DNA from: Rhizobiales bacterium Ga0077545 | Lineage (GTDB): Bacteria; Pseudomonadota; Alphaproteobacteria; Rhizobiales; Methylopilaceae | DNA length: 64,000 nucleotides | Direction of reading: 5' to 3' | Assembly (NCBI GenBank): GCA_001464335.1 | Contig: LNEV01000010.1 | Coordinates: 106,152-170,151, forward strand | Shown here: piece after piece, positions 17,927 to 25,193 of the stretch | How positions within the stretch are numbered: the first letter of the stretch is position 1 | Layout: each line of letters begins with the position of its first letter | Notes under the pieces: generated by a model | What the model was told of the DNA's origin: nothing | The model's database searches: none | Seen by the model: only the letters and a program-made list of their open reading frames with translations | Program-made: the position numbers and the translations under genes

Positions 17927-18715
17927 ATGAAAGCTCTTGCCATCGCCGCAACCGGCATGTCCGCCCAGCAGCTCAATGTCGAGGTGATCGCGCACAACAT
18001 CGCGAACATCAATACGACCGCGTTCAAGCGCTCGCGTGCAGAATTTACGGACCTTCTCTATCAGACCCAGCGCATGCAGGGCCTGCCCAACCAGGGCGGA
18101 CAGGAAGTCATCCCAGAAGGTGTCCAGCTCGGCCTTGGTGTCCGCGCTGCCGCCATCCGCAATCTGCACATGCAGGGTGGCCTGGCAATGACCGGAAATA
18201 CCTACGATGTCGCCATCGATGGCCGGGGTTTCTTCCGTATCGAAGGCCCGAACGGCGAATTTCTCTACACCCGCGCGGGCGCTTTCAACAAAAGCCCGGA
18301 AGGCCGCCTCGTCACGCTCGACGGCTACAATGTCGACCCCGCGATCGTCGTCCCCGAGGATGCGGTCGAAGTCAGCATCAACGAATCCGGCGAAGTCTTT
18401 GCACGTCTCGATGGCCAAGTGGATCTCGAGGAGCTTGGCCAGCTGACGCTCGTCAACTTCATCAACGAAGTCGGCCTCGAATCCATCGGCGGCAACCTGT
18501 ATCGCGAAACTCCGGCTTCGGGCGGCCCGATCGACGGCGTTCCCACAGATCCGGGTTTCGGCAAGATCCGCCACAAATATCTCGAAGCGTCGAACGTCGA
18601 CCCGGTGACGGAAATCACCGAGCTGATCTCCGCCCAGCGCGCCTATGAAATGAACTCGAAGGTCATCTCGGCAGCCGACTCCATGGCCGGAACCGTATCC
18701 ACGGGCATCCGCTAA
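17927..18715 (+). CDS. flgG: FlgG, flagellar distal rod protein
   Basis: At 262 residues the protein has normal FlgG length. It has [20 protein letters not shown] near residues 10-29, the mid-region [19 protein letters not shown], and the C-terminal [20 protein letters not shown]. FlgG forms the distal rod that passes through the P- and L-rings, whose genes (flgI, flgH) lie downstream. Confidence 0.96.
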   Translation: MKALAIAATGMSAQQLNVEVIAHNIANINTTAFKRSRAEFTDLLYQTQRMQGLPNQGGQEVIPEGVQLGLGVRAAAIRNLHMQGGLAMTGNTYDVAIDGRGFFRIEGPNGEFLYTRAGAFNKSPEGRLVTLDGYNVDPAIVVPEDAVEVSINESGEVFARLDGQVDLEELGQLTLVNFINEVGLESIGGNLYRETPASGGPIDGVPTDPGFGKIRHKYLEASNVDPVTEITELISAQRAYEMNSKVISAADSMAGTVSTGIR

Positions 18716-18732
18716 CAGCAGGAGACTAAGGG

Positions 18733-19188
18733 GTGAAACGCTTCCTGCCCATCGCCGCCGCCTTCTTCGCCGCAGCGGTTCCGGCTGCAGCCCAGAACGT
18801 CGTTCCGGTGCCCGTACCGACCGTGACGCTCTATCCAGGCGAGCCGATTTCGGCCGAGCAACTGACCGAAAGACGCTTTCGCATTTCGCAGAGAAGCATG
18901 CACGCGGTTGCCCTGACGCAGCAGGATGTGATCGGGAAAGTTGCGCGGCGGACGCTCGCGGCAGGACAGCTCATCCCCCAGAACGCCATCGAGACGATGA
19001 AGGTCGTCAAGCGCGGCGTTCCGGTGCGGGTCGTCTTCGCCGAACAAGGGCTCACCATCGTCGCCTATGCCGAACCTCTGCAATCGGCCGGAGCCGGCGA
19101 GATCGTGCGCATGCGCAATCTGGATTCCGGAACCGTCATCGTCGGCACCGTTCAATCCGATGGCAGCGTTGTGGTCGGTGCAAGTTGA
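18733..19188 (+). CDS. flgA: FlgA, P-ring assembly chaperone (short form)
   Basis: The 151-residue protein starts at GTG with AGGAGACTAAGG just upstream. It has a signal peptide (cleavage after about residue 21, AAVPAAAQ) and a SAF-type domain with TLAAGQLIPQNAIE and the C-terminal NLDSGTVIVGTVQ. FlgA is a periplasmic chaperone for FlgI. It is shorter than enteric FlgA, lacking the extra N-terminal part. The stop overlaps the flgI start (TGATG). Confidence 0.92.
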   Translation: MKRFLPIAAAFFAAAVPAAAQNVVPVPVPTVTLYPGEPISAEQLTERRFRISQRSMHAVALTQQDVIGKVARRTLAAGQLIPQNAIETMKVVKRGVPVRVVFAEQGLTIVAYAEPLQSAGAGEIVRMRNLDSGTVIVGTVQSDGSVVVGAS

Positions 19189-20699
19189 TGCGTCTTTTCC
19201 TTGCCGTAACCGGAATTCTTCTCGCTTCCCTGCCTGCACACGCGCAGCAGCAGACCGGCCGTCTTCAGGGCGCGAGCGTTCGCGCCGTCATGCCCGGCAC
19301 GCCCGTTTTCCCCGAACGTGCCCCCGAAACCCGCGGACCGCGCATCGTCGGTCCGCCCCCTGCTCTGGAGCGCAACTCCGGGCCTCTGCTACCCCCACCC
19401 CAGGCAGACGCCCCCGCGCCCCAGCAGATGGCGACGCAATCCCCGCACCCCGGCGCGCCATCTCCCCCCCTCCGTCTCTCGGCGGAGGGGCCCTCTTCCA
19501 CGGTCCTGGTGTCCAAATCTGAACCGCCGGTGCCAAATTCGAGCCCGCAGCTCGCCGCCGACATGCCCCCGCCTGCCGATGATGGCGGGGCCGAAACCCA
19601 GATGGCCGCTTTGCCGAACGATGCCCTGCCGATGCCCTCGTTCGAGGAGCGCCAGAATGGCGTCCGCATCAAGGACATCGCTTCGCTTGAAGGCGTCCGG
19701 CAGAACCAGTTGATCGGCTATGGCCTCGTCGTTGGACTGCAGGGCACGGGCGACACGCTGCGCAATGCGGCCTTCTCCGAGCAATCCATGCAGTCCATGC
19801 TGGAACGTCTCGGCGTCAATGTCCGCAATTCGCAATTGCGCACCAGAAACGTCGCGGCCGTGCTGGTCACGGCGGAACTTCCGGCCTTTGCCGGTACGGG
19901 CATGCGCATCGATGTGACCGTATCCTCGCTCGGCGATGCGACGTCGCTTCAAGGCGGCATGCTGATCGTGACGCCGCTCGCGGGTGCGGACGGCAATGTC
20001 TATGCGGTTGCCCAGGGGCCGCTTGCCGTCGGCGGATTCGATGCGCGCGGCGCGGCGGAAGCCGTTACCCGCGGCACGCCGACGACCGGGCGCATTCCGA
20101 ACGGTGCGGTGATCGAGCAGCAATTGCCGACCCCGCTCGACGAAATCGCGCGCCTCACGCTGAAGCTCAAGAATCCTGACTTCCGCACGGCCATCCGCAT
20201 CACCGACGCGATCAACGATTACACGATGAGCGCTTACGCGGCGAAATCGGCGACGGAAGTGGACTTCCGATCTGTCAGCCTCATCAAGCCACCGGATGTG
20301 AGCGTTGCGCGCTTCATCGCGCAGATCGAAGGCTTGATCGTGCGTCCGGACACGCCCGCGCGCATCGTCGTCGACGAACGAACCGGAACCGTCGTCATGG
20401 GTGCCAATGTCCGCATGTCCACCGTCGCCGTGACGCACGGAAACCTGACGATCCGCGTGACGGAGACACCCATCGTTTCCCAGCCGGAACCGTTCTCCGA
20501 CGGCGAGACCGTGGTTCTGCCGCGCACCACCGTCGATGCCTCCGAAGCCGGCGGCAAGCTTGCAATCGTCAGCGGCGCGGATCTGCAGACGCTCGTTCGC
20601 GGGCTGAACCAGATCGGGCTGAAGCCAGCCGGCATCATCGCCATCATTCAGGCGATGAAGACCGCCGGTGCCCTGCAGGCAGATCTGGTGATCCAGTGA
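19188..20699 (+). CDS. flgI: FlgI, flagellar P-ring protein with a long N-terminal proline-rich insertion
   Basis: The product is 503 residues; FlgI is usually about 370. Residues 1-19 are a signal peptide (LLASLPAHA). The mature P-ring sequence only begins at about residue 158 (RIKDIASLEGVRQNQLIGYG). Between them lie some 138 residues rich in P, A, S and E with no recognisable domain. From residue 158 on, the P-ring sequence looks complete to the ATRGTPT-like and C-terminal motifs (NQIGLKPAGIIAIIQAMK). The ATG at 19188 overlaps the flgA stop; a TTG one codon earlier is less likely. The insertion also contains a DNA palindrome at 19467-19490. Confidence 0.93.
   Translation: MRLFLAVTGILLASLPAHAQQQTGRLQGASVRAVMPGTPVFPERAPETRGPRIVGPPPALERNSGPLLPPPQADAPAPQQMATQSPHPGAPSPPLRLSAEGPSSTVLVSKSEPPVPNSSPQLAADMPPPADDGGAETQMAALPNDALPMPSFEERQNGVRIKDIASLEGVRQNQLIGYGLVVGLQGTGDTLRNAAFSEQSMQSMLERLGVNVRNSQLRTRNVAAVLVTAELPAFAGTGMRIDVTVSSLGDATSLQGGMLIVTPLAGADGNVYAVAQGPLAVGGFDARGAAEAVTRGTPTTGRIPNGAVIEQQLPTPLDEIARLTLKLKNPDFRTAIRITDAINDYTMSAYAAKSATEVDFRSVSLIKPPDVSVARFIAQIEGLIVRPDTPARIVVDERTGTVVMGANVRMSTVAVTHGNLTIRVTETPIVSQPEPFSDGETVVLPRTTVDASEAGGKLAIVSGADLQTLVRGLNQIGLKPAGIIAIIQAMKTAGALQADLVIQ
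19467..19490. repeat. Short palindrome inside the FlgI insertion
   Basis: CCCCTCCG (19467-19474) and CGGAGGGG (19483-19490) form a perfect 8-base stem with an 8-base loop, in a C-rich context. It encodes part of the in-frame proline-rich insertion of FlgI. It could be a small palindromic repeat that inserted into the gene; no second copy is obvious in this window. Confidence 0.45.
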
Positions 20700-20782
20700 G
20701 AGCGCCTGTCCAGCCCCGCACAAGTCTGACCGGCCAGATTGAGACCTCGTTCTCGACACCCGGAACATCGGAGCCCCGCACC

Positions 20783-21370
20783 ATGGCAAGCCGCGCCATC
20801 CTGAGCCTGTGCTTTGCGACCGCAGCTTTTGCCGCCTCGCCCTCCCGCGCCGAGGTGCCACTGCCCGAGGTGCGGCCAGTGGAACTGACGGCGCCTGCAG
20901 ATGAGCAACCCGCCGAGGCGCCGCCTGCGCATCCCGGCTACACGGCCATCGAGCTTCGCGCCATGAGCGAAGAAGCACGTCAATACTGTGTCAACATCAA
21001 CGACGACGCGGCCGATGCGCGCTTTGCCTGGCAGACGGCAACACTGCAGAACCTCAAGCTCCAGCTCGAAGAGAGCGTTGCCGCGCTCGAAACAAAGCGC
21101 GCCGAATATGAGGAATGGCTCGCCCGCCGCGAGAAATTCCTGAGCCAAGCCAAAGAGGAAGTGGTGGCGATCTACTCGCGCATGCGCCCTGACGCCGCGG
21201 CCATCCAGCTTGCCGCCATGGACGACGAAACAGCGGCCGCCGTACTCGCCAAGCTGAAGGCGCGCAATTCGAGCGCCATTCTGAACGAAATGGACCCGGC
21301 GCGCGCCGCGCAGCTGACCAACACGCTTGCCGGTGCGTCCGGATTGCCCACGAAGGGAGAAAACCTTTGA
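20783..21370 (+). CDS. motE: MotE-like periplasmic protein (MotC chaperone family)
   Basis: The 195-residue product from ATG 20783 has a signal peptide (MASRAILSLCFATAAFAA), a proline-rich stretch, a coiled coil (KLQLEESVAALETKRAEYEE) and a C-terminal MgtE-N-like part (DAAAIQLAAMDDETAAAVLAK, then RAAQLTNTLAG). In Sinorhizobium MotE, encoded in the same place between flgI and flgH, is a chaperone for MotC. The longer GTG start at 20696 overlaps flgI but would put 29 residues before the signal peptide; GGAG nine bases ahead of 20783 supports the shorter form. Confidence 0.8.
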   Translation: MASRAILSLCFATAAFAASPSRAEVPLPEVRPVELTAPADEQPAEAPPAHPGYTAIELRAMSEEARQYCVNINDDAADARFAWQTATLQNLKLQLEESVAALETKRAEYEEWLARREKFLSQAKEEVVAIYSRMRPDAAAIQLAAMDDETAAAVLAKLKARNSSAILNEMDPARAAQLTNTLAGASGLPTKGENL

Positions 21371-22053
21371 AGCGCCTATCTCTACTTGCGCTTCCGTTCG
21401 TGCTCGCGGGATGCAGCACGCTGGATGATCTCGGCAAGGAGCCCCGGATGACACCGGTCGGCAGCCAGTTGCCGACAAGCGCCCTGAAGCCGCAACAAGC
21501 CACCTATCGCGACTACAATTCGCTTTATGTTCATGGCCAGGCCAATCTTTTCACCGATCTGCGCGCTGCAAATGTCGGCGATGTGGTGACGGTCATCATC
21601 TCGATGAACGAAAAGGCCGAATTCGAGAACACGAGTGAGCGCTCGCGCACTTCCGCATCCGGCCTCGGCGTCGGCTGGGGCTGGGGAACGAGCAGCGGCA
21701 CTCCGAAATCCGGCAATTTCGGCGCGGATCTGAACTCCAATTCGGAGAGCAGGGGCGACGGAGCCATCGAGCGTTCCGAGAAGATCAAGCTCTCGGTCGC
21801 AGCCGTCGTGACGAATGTTCTTCCGAATGGAAATCTCGTGATTTCCGGATCGCAGGAAGTGCGCGTCAACTTCGAGATGCGCGTTCTGAACGTTGCCGGT
21901 ATCGTGCGTACGCGTGACATCGGTGGCGACAACACGGTTCCGTACGAGAAGATCGCCGAAGCCCGGATTTCCTATGGCGGCCGCGGCCGCCTGACGGAAG
22001 TGCAGCAGCCCGGTCTCGGGCAGCAGCTCTACGACCGCATCGCGCCGTTCTGA
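21367..22053 (+). CDS. flgH: FlgH, flagellar L-ring lipoprotein
   Basis: The 228-residue protein has a lipoprotein signal with lipobox LAGC (Cys 16). FlgH motifs follow: SLYVHGQANLFTDLRAANVGDVVTV (residues 56-80) and the C-terminal RTRDIGGDNTVPYEKIAEARISYGGRG (near 179-206). It forms the outer-membrane L-ring. The start overlaps the motE stop by four bases. Confidence 0.95.
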   Translation: MKRLSLLALPFVLAGCSTLDDLGKEPRMTPVGSQLPTSALKPQQATYRDYNSLYVHGQANLFTDLRAANVGDVVTVIISMNEKAEFENTSERSRTSASGLGVGWGWGTSSGTPKSGNFGADLNSNSESRGDGAIERSEKIKLSVAAVVTNVLPNGNLVISGSQEVRVNFEMRVLNVAGIVRTRDIGGDNTVPYEKIAEARISYGGRGRLTEVQQPGLGQQLYDRIAPF

Positions 22054-22060
22054 GGATTTC

Positions 22061-22552
22061 ATGGCTCGACTTCCGATTACTTTTCGCAGAACTGGCGAGA
22101 ATGGCGAAGGCCCCTCGCTTGTGCTTCCCGCCGTGGTTCTGACCGTGCTCGCTGTCGGCTGCGGCGCCGCTCTGGGCATTCATCTCGGCGGCGTGACCAT
22201 CGACGCCGACGGCGCGCCCAAGCCCGCCCCGATGGAAGCGGCAGGCCTGCTCGACCACACCAATCCACGGGTGAAAAAGCTGCCCCCGATCGTGACCAAT
22301 CTCTCCGAACCCGCCGAAACCTGGGCTCGTCTCGAGGCAACCATCGTGTTCGCGGACGAGCTTCCCGACACGAGCATGCACACGCTCCAGATCAGCGAAG
22401 ATCTCGTCGGATATCTGAAGACCGTGAAACTGTCGCAGATCGAAGGGCCGAGCAACTTCCAGCACCTGCGCGAGGACCTGAAGGACCGCATCGCGATCCG
22501 CTCGGGTGGCGAAGTCAGCGAAATCATCATCGAGAGCTTCGTCGTTCAGTGA
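22061..22552 (+). CDS. fliL: FliL, stator-associated membrane protein
   Basis: The 163-residue protein has one transmembrane helix at about residues 20-41 and a periplasmic domain with a closing pattern of EDLKDRIAIRSGGEVSEIII then ESFVVQ, as in FliL. FliL surrounds the stator and supports torque. It lies between flgH and fliP as in rhizobial clusters. The fliP start (GTG) overlaps its stop. Confidence 0.9.
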   Translation: MARLPITFRRTGENGEGPSLVLPAVVLTVLAVGCGAALGIHLGGVTIDADGAPKPAPMEAAGLLDHTNPRVKKLPPIVTNLSEPAETWARLEATIVFADELPDTSMHTLQISEDLVGYLKTVKLSQIEGPSNFQHLREDLKDRIAIRSGGEVSEIIIESFVVQ

Positions 22553-23289
22553 GGCATCTCCTCCTCGCGGGCGTTCTGTTCGCAATCGGCACCGAAACCG
22601 CCATTGCGCAGGTGCCGGATCTGAATTCGCTTATCCCCCCGGGAGAAGGCAGCGCCGCCGGACGCATCGTCCAGCTCGTCGCGATGTTGACCGTGCTTTC
22701 GCTCGCGCCGGGCCTGCTGGTGATGGTGACGAGCTTCACGCGTATCGTCGTGGCTCTTTCCTTTCTGCGCTCGGGCATAGGGCTGCAAAGCACGCCGGCC
22801 AACCTGATCATGATCAGCCTTGCTTTGTTCATGACCTTCTACGTCATGGCGCCGACCTTCGACCGCGCCTGGCGGGAAGGCGTGCAGCCGCTGACCGCGA
22901 ACGAAATTTCCGAGCAGGAAGCCTTTGAGCGGATCACCGATCCGTTCCGCGATTTCATGACAGCTCACGTGCGAGATCGCGATCTCGCTTTGTTTGACGA
23001 TCTCGCGGCCGAGCACCTTCAGATCACGCGGGCGGAGGGTGAGGAAGTCGGTCTTCGGGTTTTGATTCCGGCCTTCATGATCTCGGAACTGCGGCGCGGG
23101 TTCGAGATCGGATTTCTCATCGCCCTGCCCTTCCTCGTCATCGACATGATCGTCGCGACGCTCACAATGTCCATGGGCATGATGATGCTGCCGCCGACCG
23201 TGCTTTCGCTGCCGTTCAAGGTGTTGTTCTTCGTCCTGATCGACGGCTGGAACATTCTTGTGGGCGGGCTAGTGCGCTCGTTCTTCTAG
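22549..23289 (+). CDS. fliP: FliP, flagellar export gate membrane protein
   Basis: The 246-residue protein starts at GTG overlapping the fliL stop. It has a cleavable signal peptide (about residues 1-20), then the FliP signature MVTSFTRIVVALSFLR, NLIMISLALFMTFYVM, and the C-terminal MGMMMLPPTVLSLPFKVLFF followed by DGWNILVGGLVRSF. It assembles with FliQ and FliR (encoded at 2849-5997) as the export gate core. It closes the second flagellar run. Confidence 0.96.
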   Translation: MRHLLLAGVLFAIGTETAIAQVPDLNSLIPPGEGSAAGRIVQLVAMLTVLSLAPGLLVMVTSFTRIVVALSFLRSGIGLQSTPANLIMISLALFMTFYVMAPTFDRAWREGVQPLTANEISEQEAFERITDPFRDFMTAHVRDRDLALFDDLAAEHLQITRAEGEEVGLRVLIPAFMISELRRGFEIGFLIALPFLVIDMIVATLTMSMGMMMLPPTVLSLPFKVLFFVLIDGWNILVGGLVRSFF

Positions 23290-23301
23290 CGCGCCCTCTC
23301 T

Positions 23302-23745
23302 TCAGATATCGGCCCAAATGCGCAGGTGAATCAGCGGATAGGCACGCCCACGGCCATCGGTTTCCGAGCGGCCGATAGATTGAAAGCCGAGCCTGAGATA
23401 AAAGCCAACGGCCTGAGCGTTCTGCTCGTTCACATCCGTCGTCAGCAGCGGTTGGAAATTGAGCGCATGTTGTACCAACAGGCTCCCGATACCTGATCCC
23501 CTGTGCGCAGGATCGACGAACAGCGCGTGCATATGTGCGCCGTCAAGCAGCATGAACCCGATCGCGTTGTCCGCGGCATCGACCGCGAGCCACAAATCCG
23601 CGTTCGGCAGGAATGCCGCGACTTCCGCCTCGATGTCTGCCCGGTCTTGTGCCGACAGAAAATCATGCGTCGCATCCACGGCGCTGCGCCAGATTTCCAG
23701 AACGCGAGCGCCATCGCCGGGTGTGGATCTGCGAATACTGACCAT
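23302..23745 (-). CDS. yjaB: YjaB-like GNAT acetyltransferase
   Basis: The 147-residue protein closely follows E. coli YjaB in layout: SAVDATHDFLSAQDRADIE near residue 20, WLAVDAADNAIGFMLLDG, the acetyl-CoA loop HRGSGIGSLLVQHAL, then DVNEQNAQAVGFYLRLGF and GRSETDGRG. YjaB is reported to be an acetyl-CoA-dependent lysine N-acetyltransferase; the substrate here is unknown. The start used is ATG 23745; the frame runs 16 codons further upstream without family-like sequence. It is a lone gene between the flagellar and glycosylation genes. Confidence 0.85.
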   Translation of the reverse strand: MVSIRRSTPGDGARVLEIWRSAVDATHDFLSAQDRADIEAEVAAFLPNADLWLAVDAADNAIGFMLLDGAHMHALFVDPAHRGSGIGSLLVQHALNFQPLLTTDVNEQNAQAVGFYLRLGFQSIGRSETDGRGRAYPLIHLRIWADI

Positions 23746-23778
23746 GCACCAGCCTAGCGCGGATCGGTGAGCCGACAA

Positions 23779-23807
23779 AAAAGGCGCGGACAATGTCCGC
23801 GCCTTTT
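23779..23807 (-). terminator. Rho-independent terminator after the FkbM/glycosyltransferase gene
   Basis: Perfect 13-base arms AAAAGGCGCGGAC (23779-23791) and GTCCGCGCCTTTT (23795-23807) flank a 3-base loop, with an A run on the left that reads as a U tract on the minus strand. It closes the leftward two-gene operon and separates it from yjaB. Confidence 0.9.
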
Positions 23808-23828
23808 ATTTTTTGGTAGGCGGTGCCG

Positions 23829-25193
23829 TCAGATCAGCGAGAGTTCCTGCTTCTGGAGCAGCTCCATCTCGTTGGCCGGCATGCGGAACTCGCCCTGCTC
23901 GCTCGGATGGCTGTGGTAATTTCCGATCACGACCGGGATGCGGGCCAGCTTGGCCTTGTGGTGGTTTTTCAGGAGGTGCCACCAGGCCGCGTCTCCCGCC
24001 ACCTGCAGAAGCGTTCCGTCGCTGAGGCGGTACGGGAAGCGCGGTGCGCCGATATGCGCCTGCATGCGCCACATGACAGCGGGGCCGAGCGTCTGACGCT
24101 CGCCCGTGCCGCTTCCGAGCCGGGTTTCCATGCCGTTCTGCGGCGGCCACGCGGCGTCGAAACCGAGGCGGTCCGCCCTGTAACATGGCTCGACATCGTC
24201 CGTGTCGGCCTGGGAATAACGGATGCGCCATTCGCCGCCGATTGCTGCCGCATTCGAACCGGAGATTTCGTTTTCGAGAAGCTCCACCCCGTTCGGCCCA
24301 AGACGATCATCGAGATTGAGGTTCATGACGAGCGGTGTGTCGACCATCGACAGCGCGACGTTCCAGGCCTGATAGATCGTCAGCTTCTCGCGCGTTGCGA
24401 TGGCCCGGCCTTCCAGCCAATCGGGAACCGTGTCGCCGCCATCGAAGACATAGACCGGCTGCACCGGAACCGTTTGGCGCGCCAGATTTTCCTGATGGCC
24501 ACGCAAAAGTTCGAGCCGCTTCGGATCGCCGTGCCACACCGAGCAGATCACCGAGGTGCGCGGCAGGCGTTTCAGTTCGGGGCGCTTGAACAGATAATCC
24601 TGCTCGATCTTGCCGACATACTCATAACCCTTCGAAATCATGAGCTCGGGTATTTTGGGATCGTCGTAATTGTTTTCGATTGTGAGGATGGAGATGTGGA
24701 AGCGGTCGAAATCGAGATCTTTGAGGATGCTCAGTTCGGCGCCTTCAGTATCGATCGACATGTAATCGATGTGAAAGAGCTGATGCTTTTCAAGAAGCTT
24801 GGACAGGCGTGTCACCGGCAGCTTGCGCATGACCACGCCGCTCGCCACGTGCTTGACGCGCGCGACATGACGCGGATCGAAGGTCTGCGCGAGGCCGCTC
24901 AGCATTTTCTCGTCAATACCGGCATCGCTGTCGACGAACTCTGCTTCTCCTTCGAAGTCGGAGACGCAGGTGTTCTCGCAGATCGCGTTGCGGCGTGCGG
25001 TCAGCCGCTCGAAGACCGAGGGAATTGGCTCGACCAGAAGACCGGTCCAGCCCATCGTCTGCTCGAAGAACAGGGTGTTGCTGAAGGTCTCGCCGTCATA
25101 GGCACCGACTTCGACAAAGACACCGTCTCTTTTTCCGCGGAAGAAGGATTCGAACAGGAAGCGGTCTTGCCCGACCTGAGAATAGAATTTCAT
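23829..25193 (-). CDS. FkbM methyltransferase fused to a GT-A-like glycosyltransferase domain
   Basis: The 454-residue protein has two parts. Residues 1-205 are an FkbM-type SAM methyltransferase: VEVGAYDGETFSNT (27-40) is the SAM-binding glycine motif, LLVEPIP (52-58) the acidic loop, and SIDTEGAELSILKDL (146-160) the FkbM signature. Residues 213-454 look like a GT-A glycosyltransferase, with the start TSVICSVWHGDP, an NLDDR sequence at 293-297 that could bind metal and nucleotide sugar, and DAAWWHLL near 401. It overlaps the upstream OGT-like gene by four bases. Together they could add and methylate a sugar on flagellin; the substrate is inferred from position only. Confidence 0.8.
   Translation of the reverse strand: MKFYSQVGQDRFLFESFFRGKRDGVFVEVGAYDGETFSNTLFFEQTMGWTGLLVEPIPSVFERLTARRNAICENTCVSDFEGEAEFVDSDAGIDEKMLSGLAQTFDPRHVARVKHVASGVVMRKLPVTRLSKLLEKHQLFHIDYMSIDTEGAELSILKDLDFDRFHISILTIENNYDDPKIPELMISKGYEYVGKIEQDYLFKRPELKRLPRTSVICSVWHGDPKRLELLRGHQENLARQTVPVQPVYVFDGGDTVPDWLEGRAIATREKLTIYQAWNVALSMVDTPLVMNLNLDDRLGPNGVELLENEISGSNAAAIGGEWRIRYSQADTDDVEPCYRADRLGFDAAWPPQNGMETRLGSGTGERQTLGPAVMWRMQAHIGAPRFPYRLSDGTLLQVAGDAAWWHLLKNHHKAKLARIPVVIGNYHSHPSEQGEFRMPANEMELLQKQELSLI

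Noticed and set aside
19389..20978. 529-codon open frame opposite flgI
   Set aside because: Shadow of flgI and motE; no start signals or recognisable domain.
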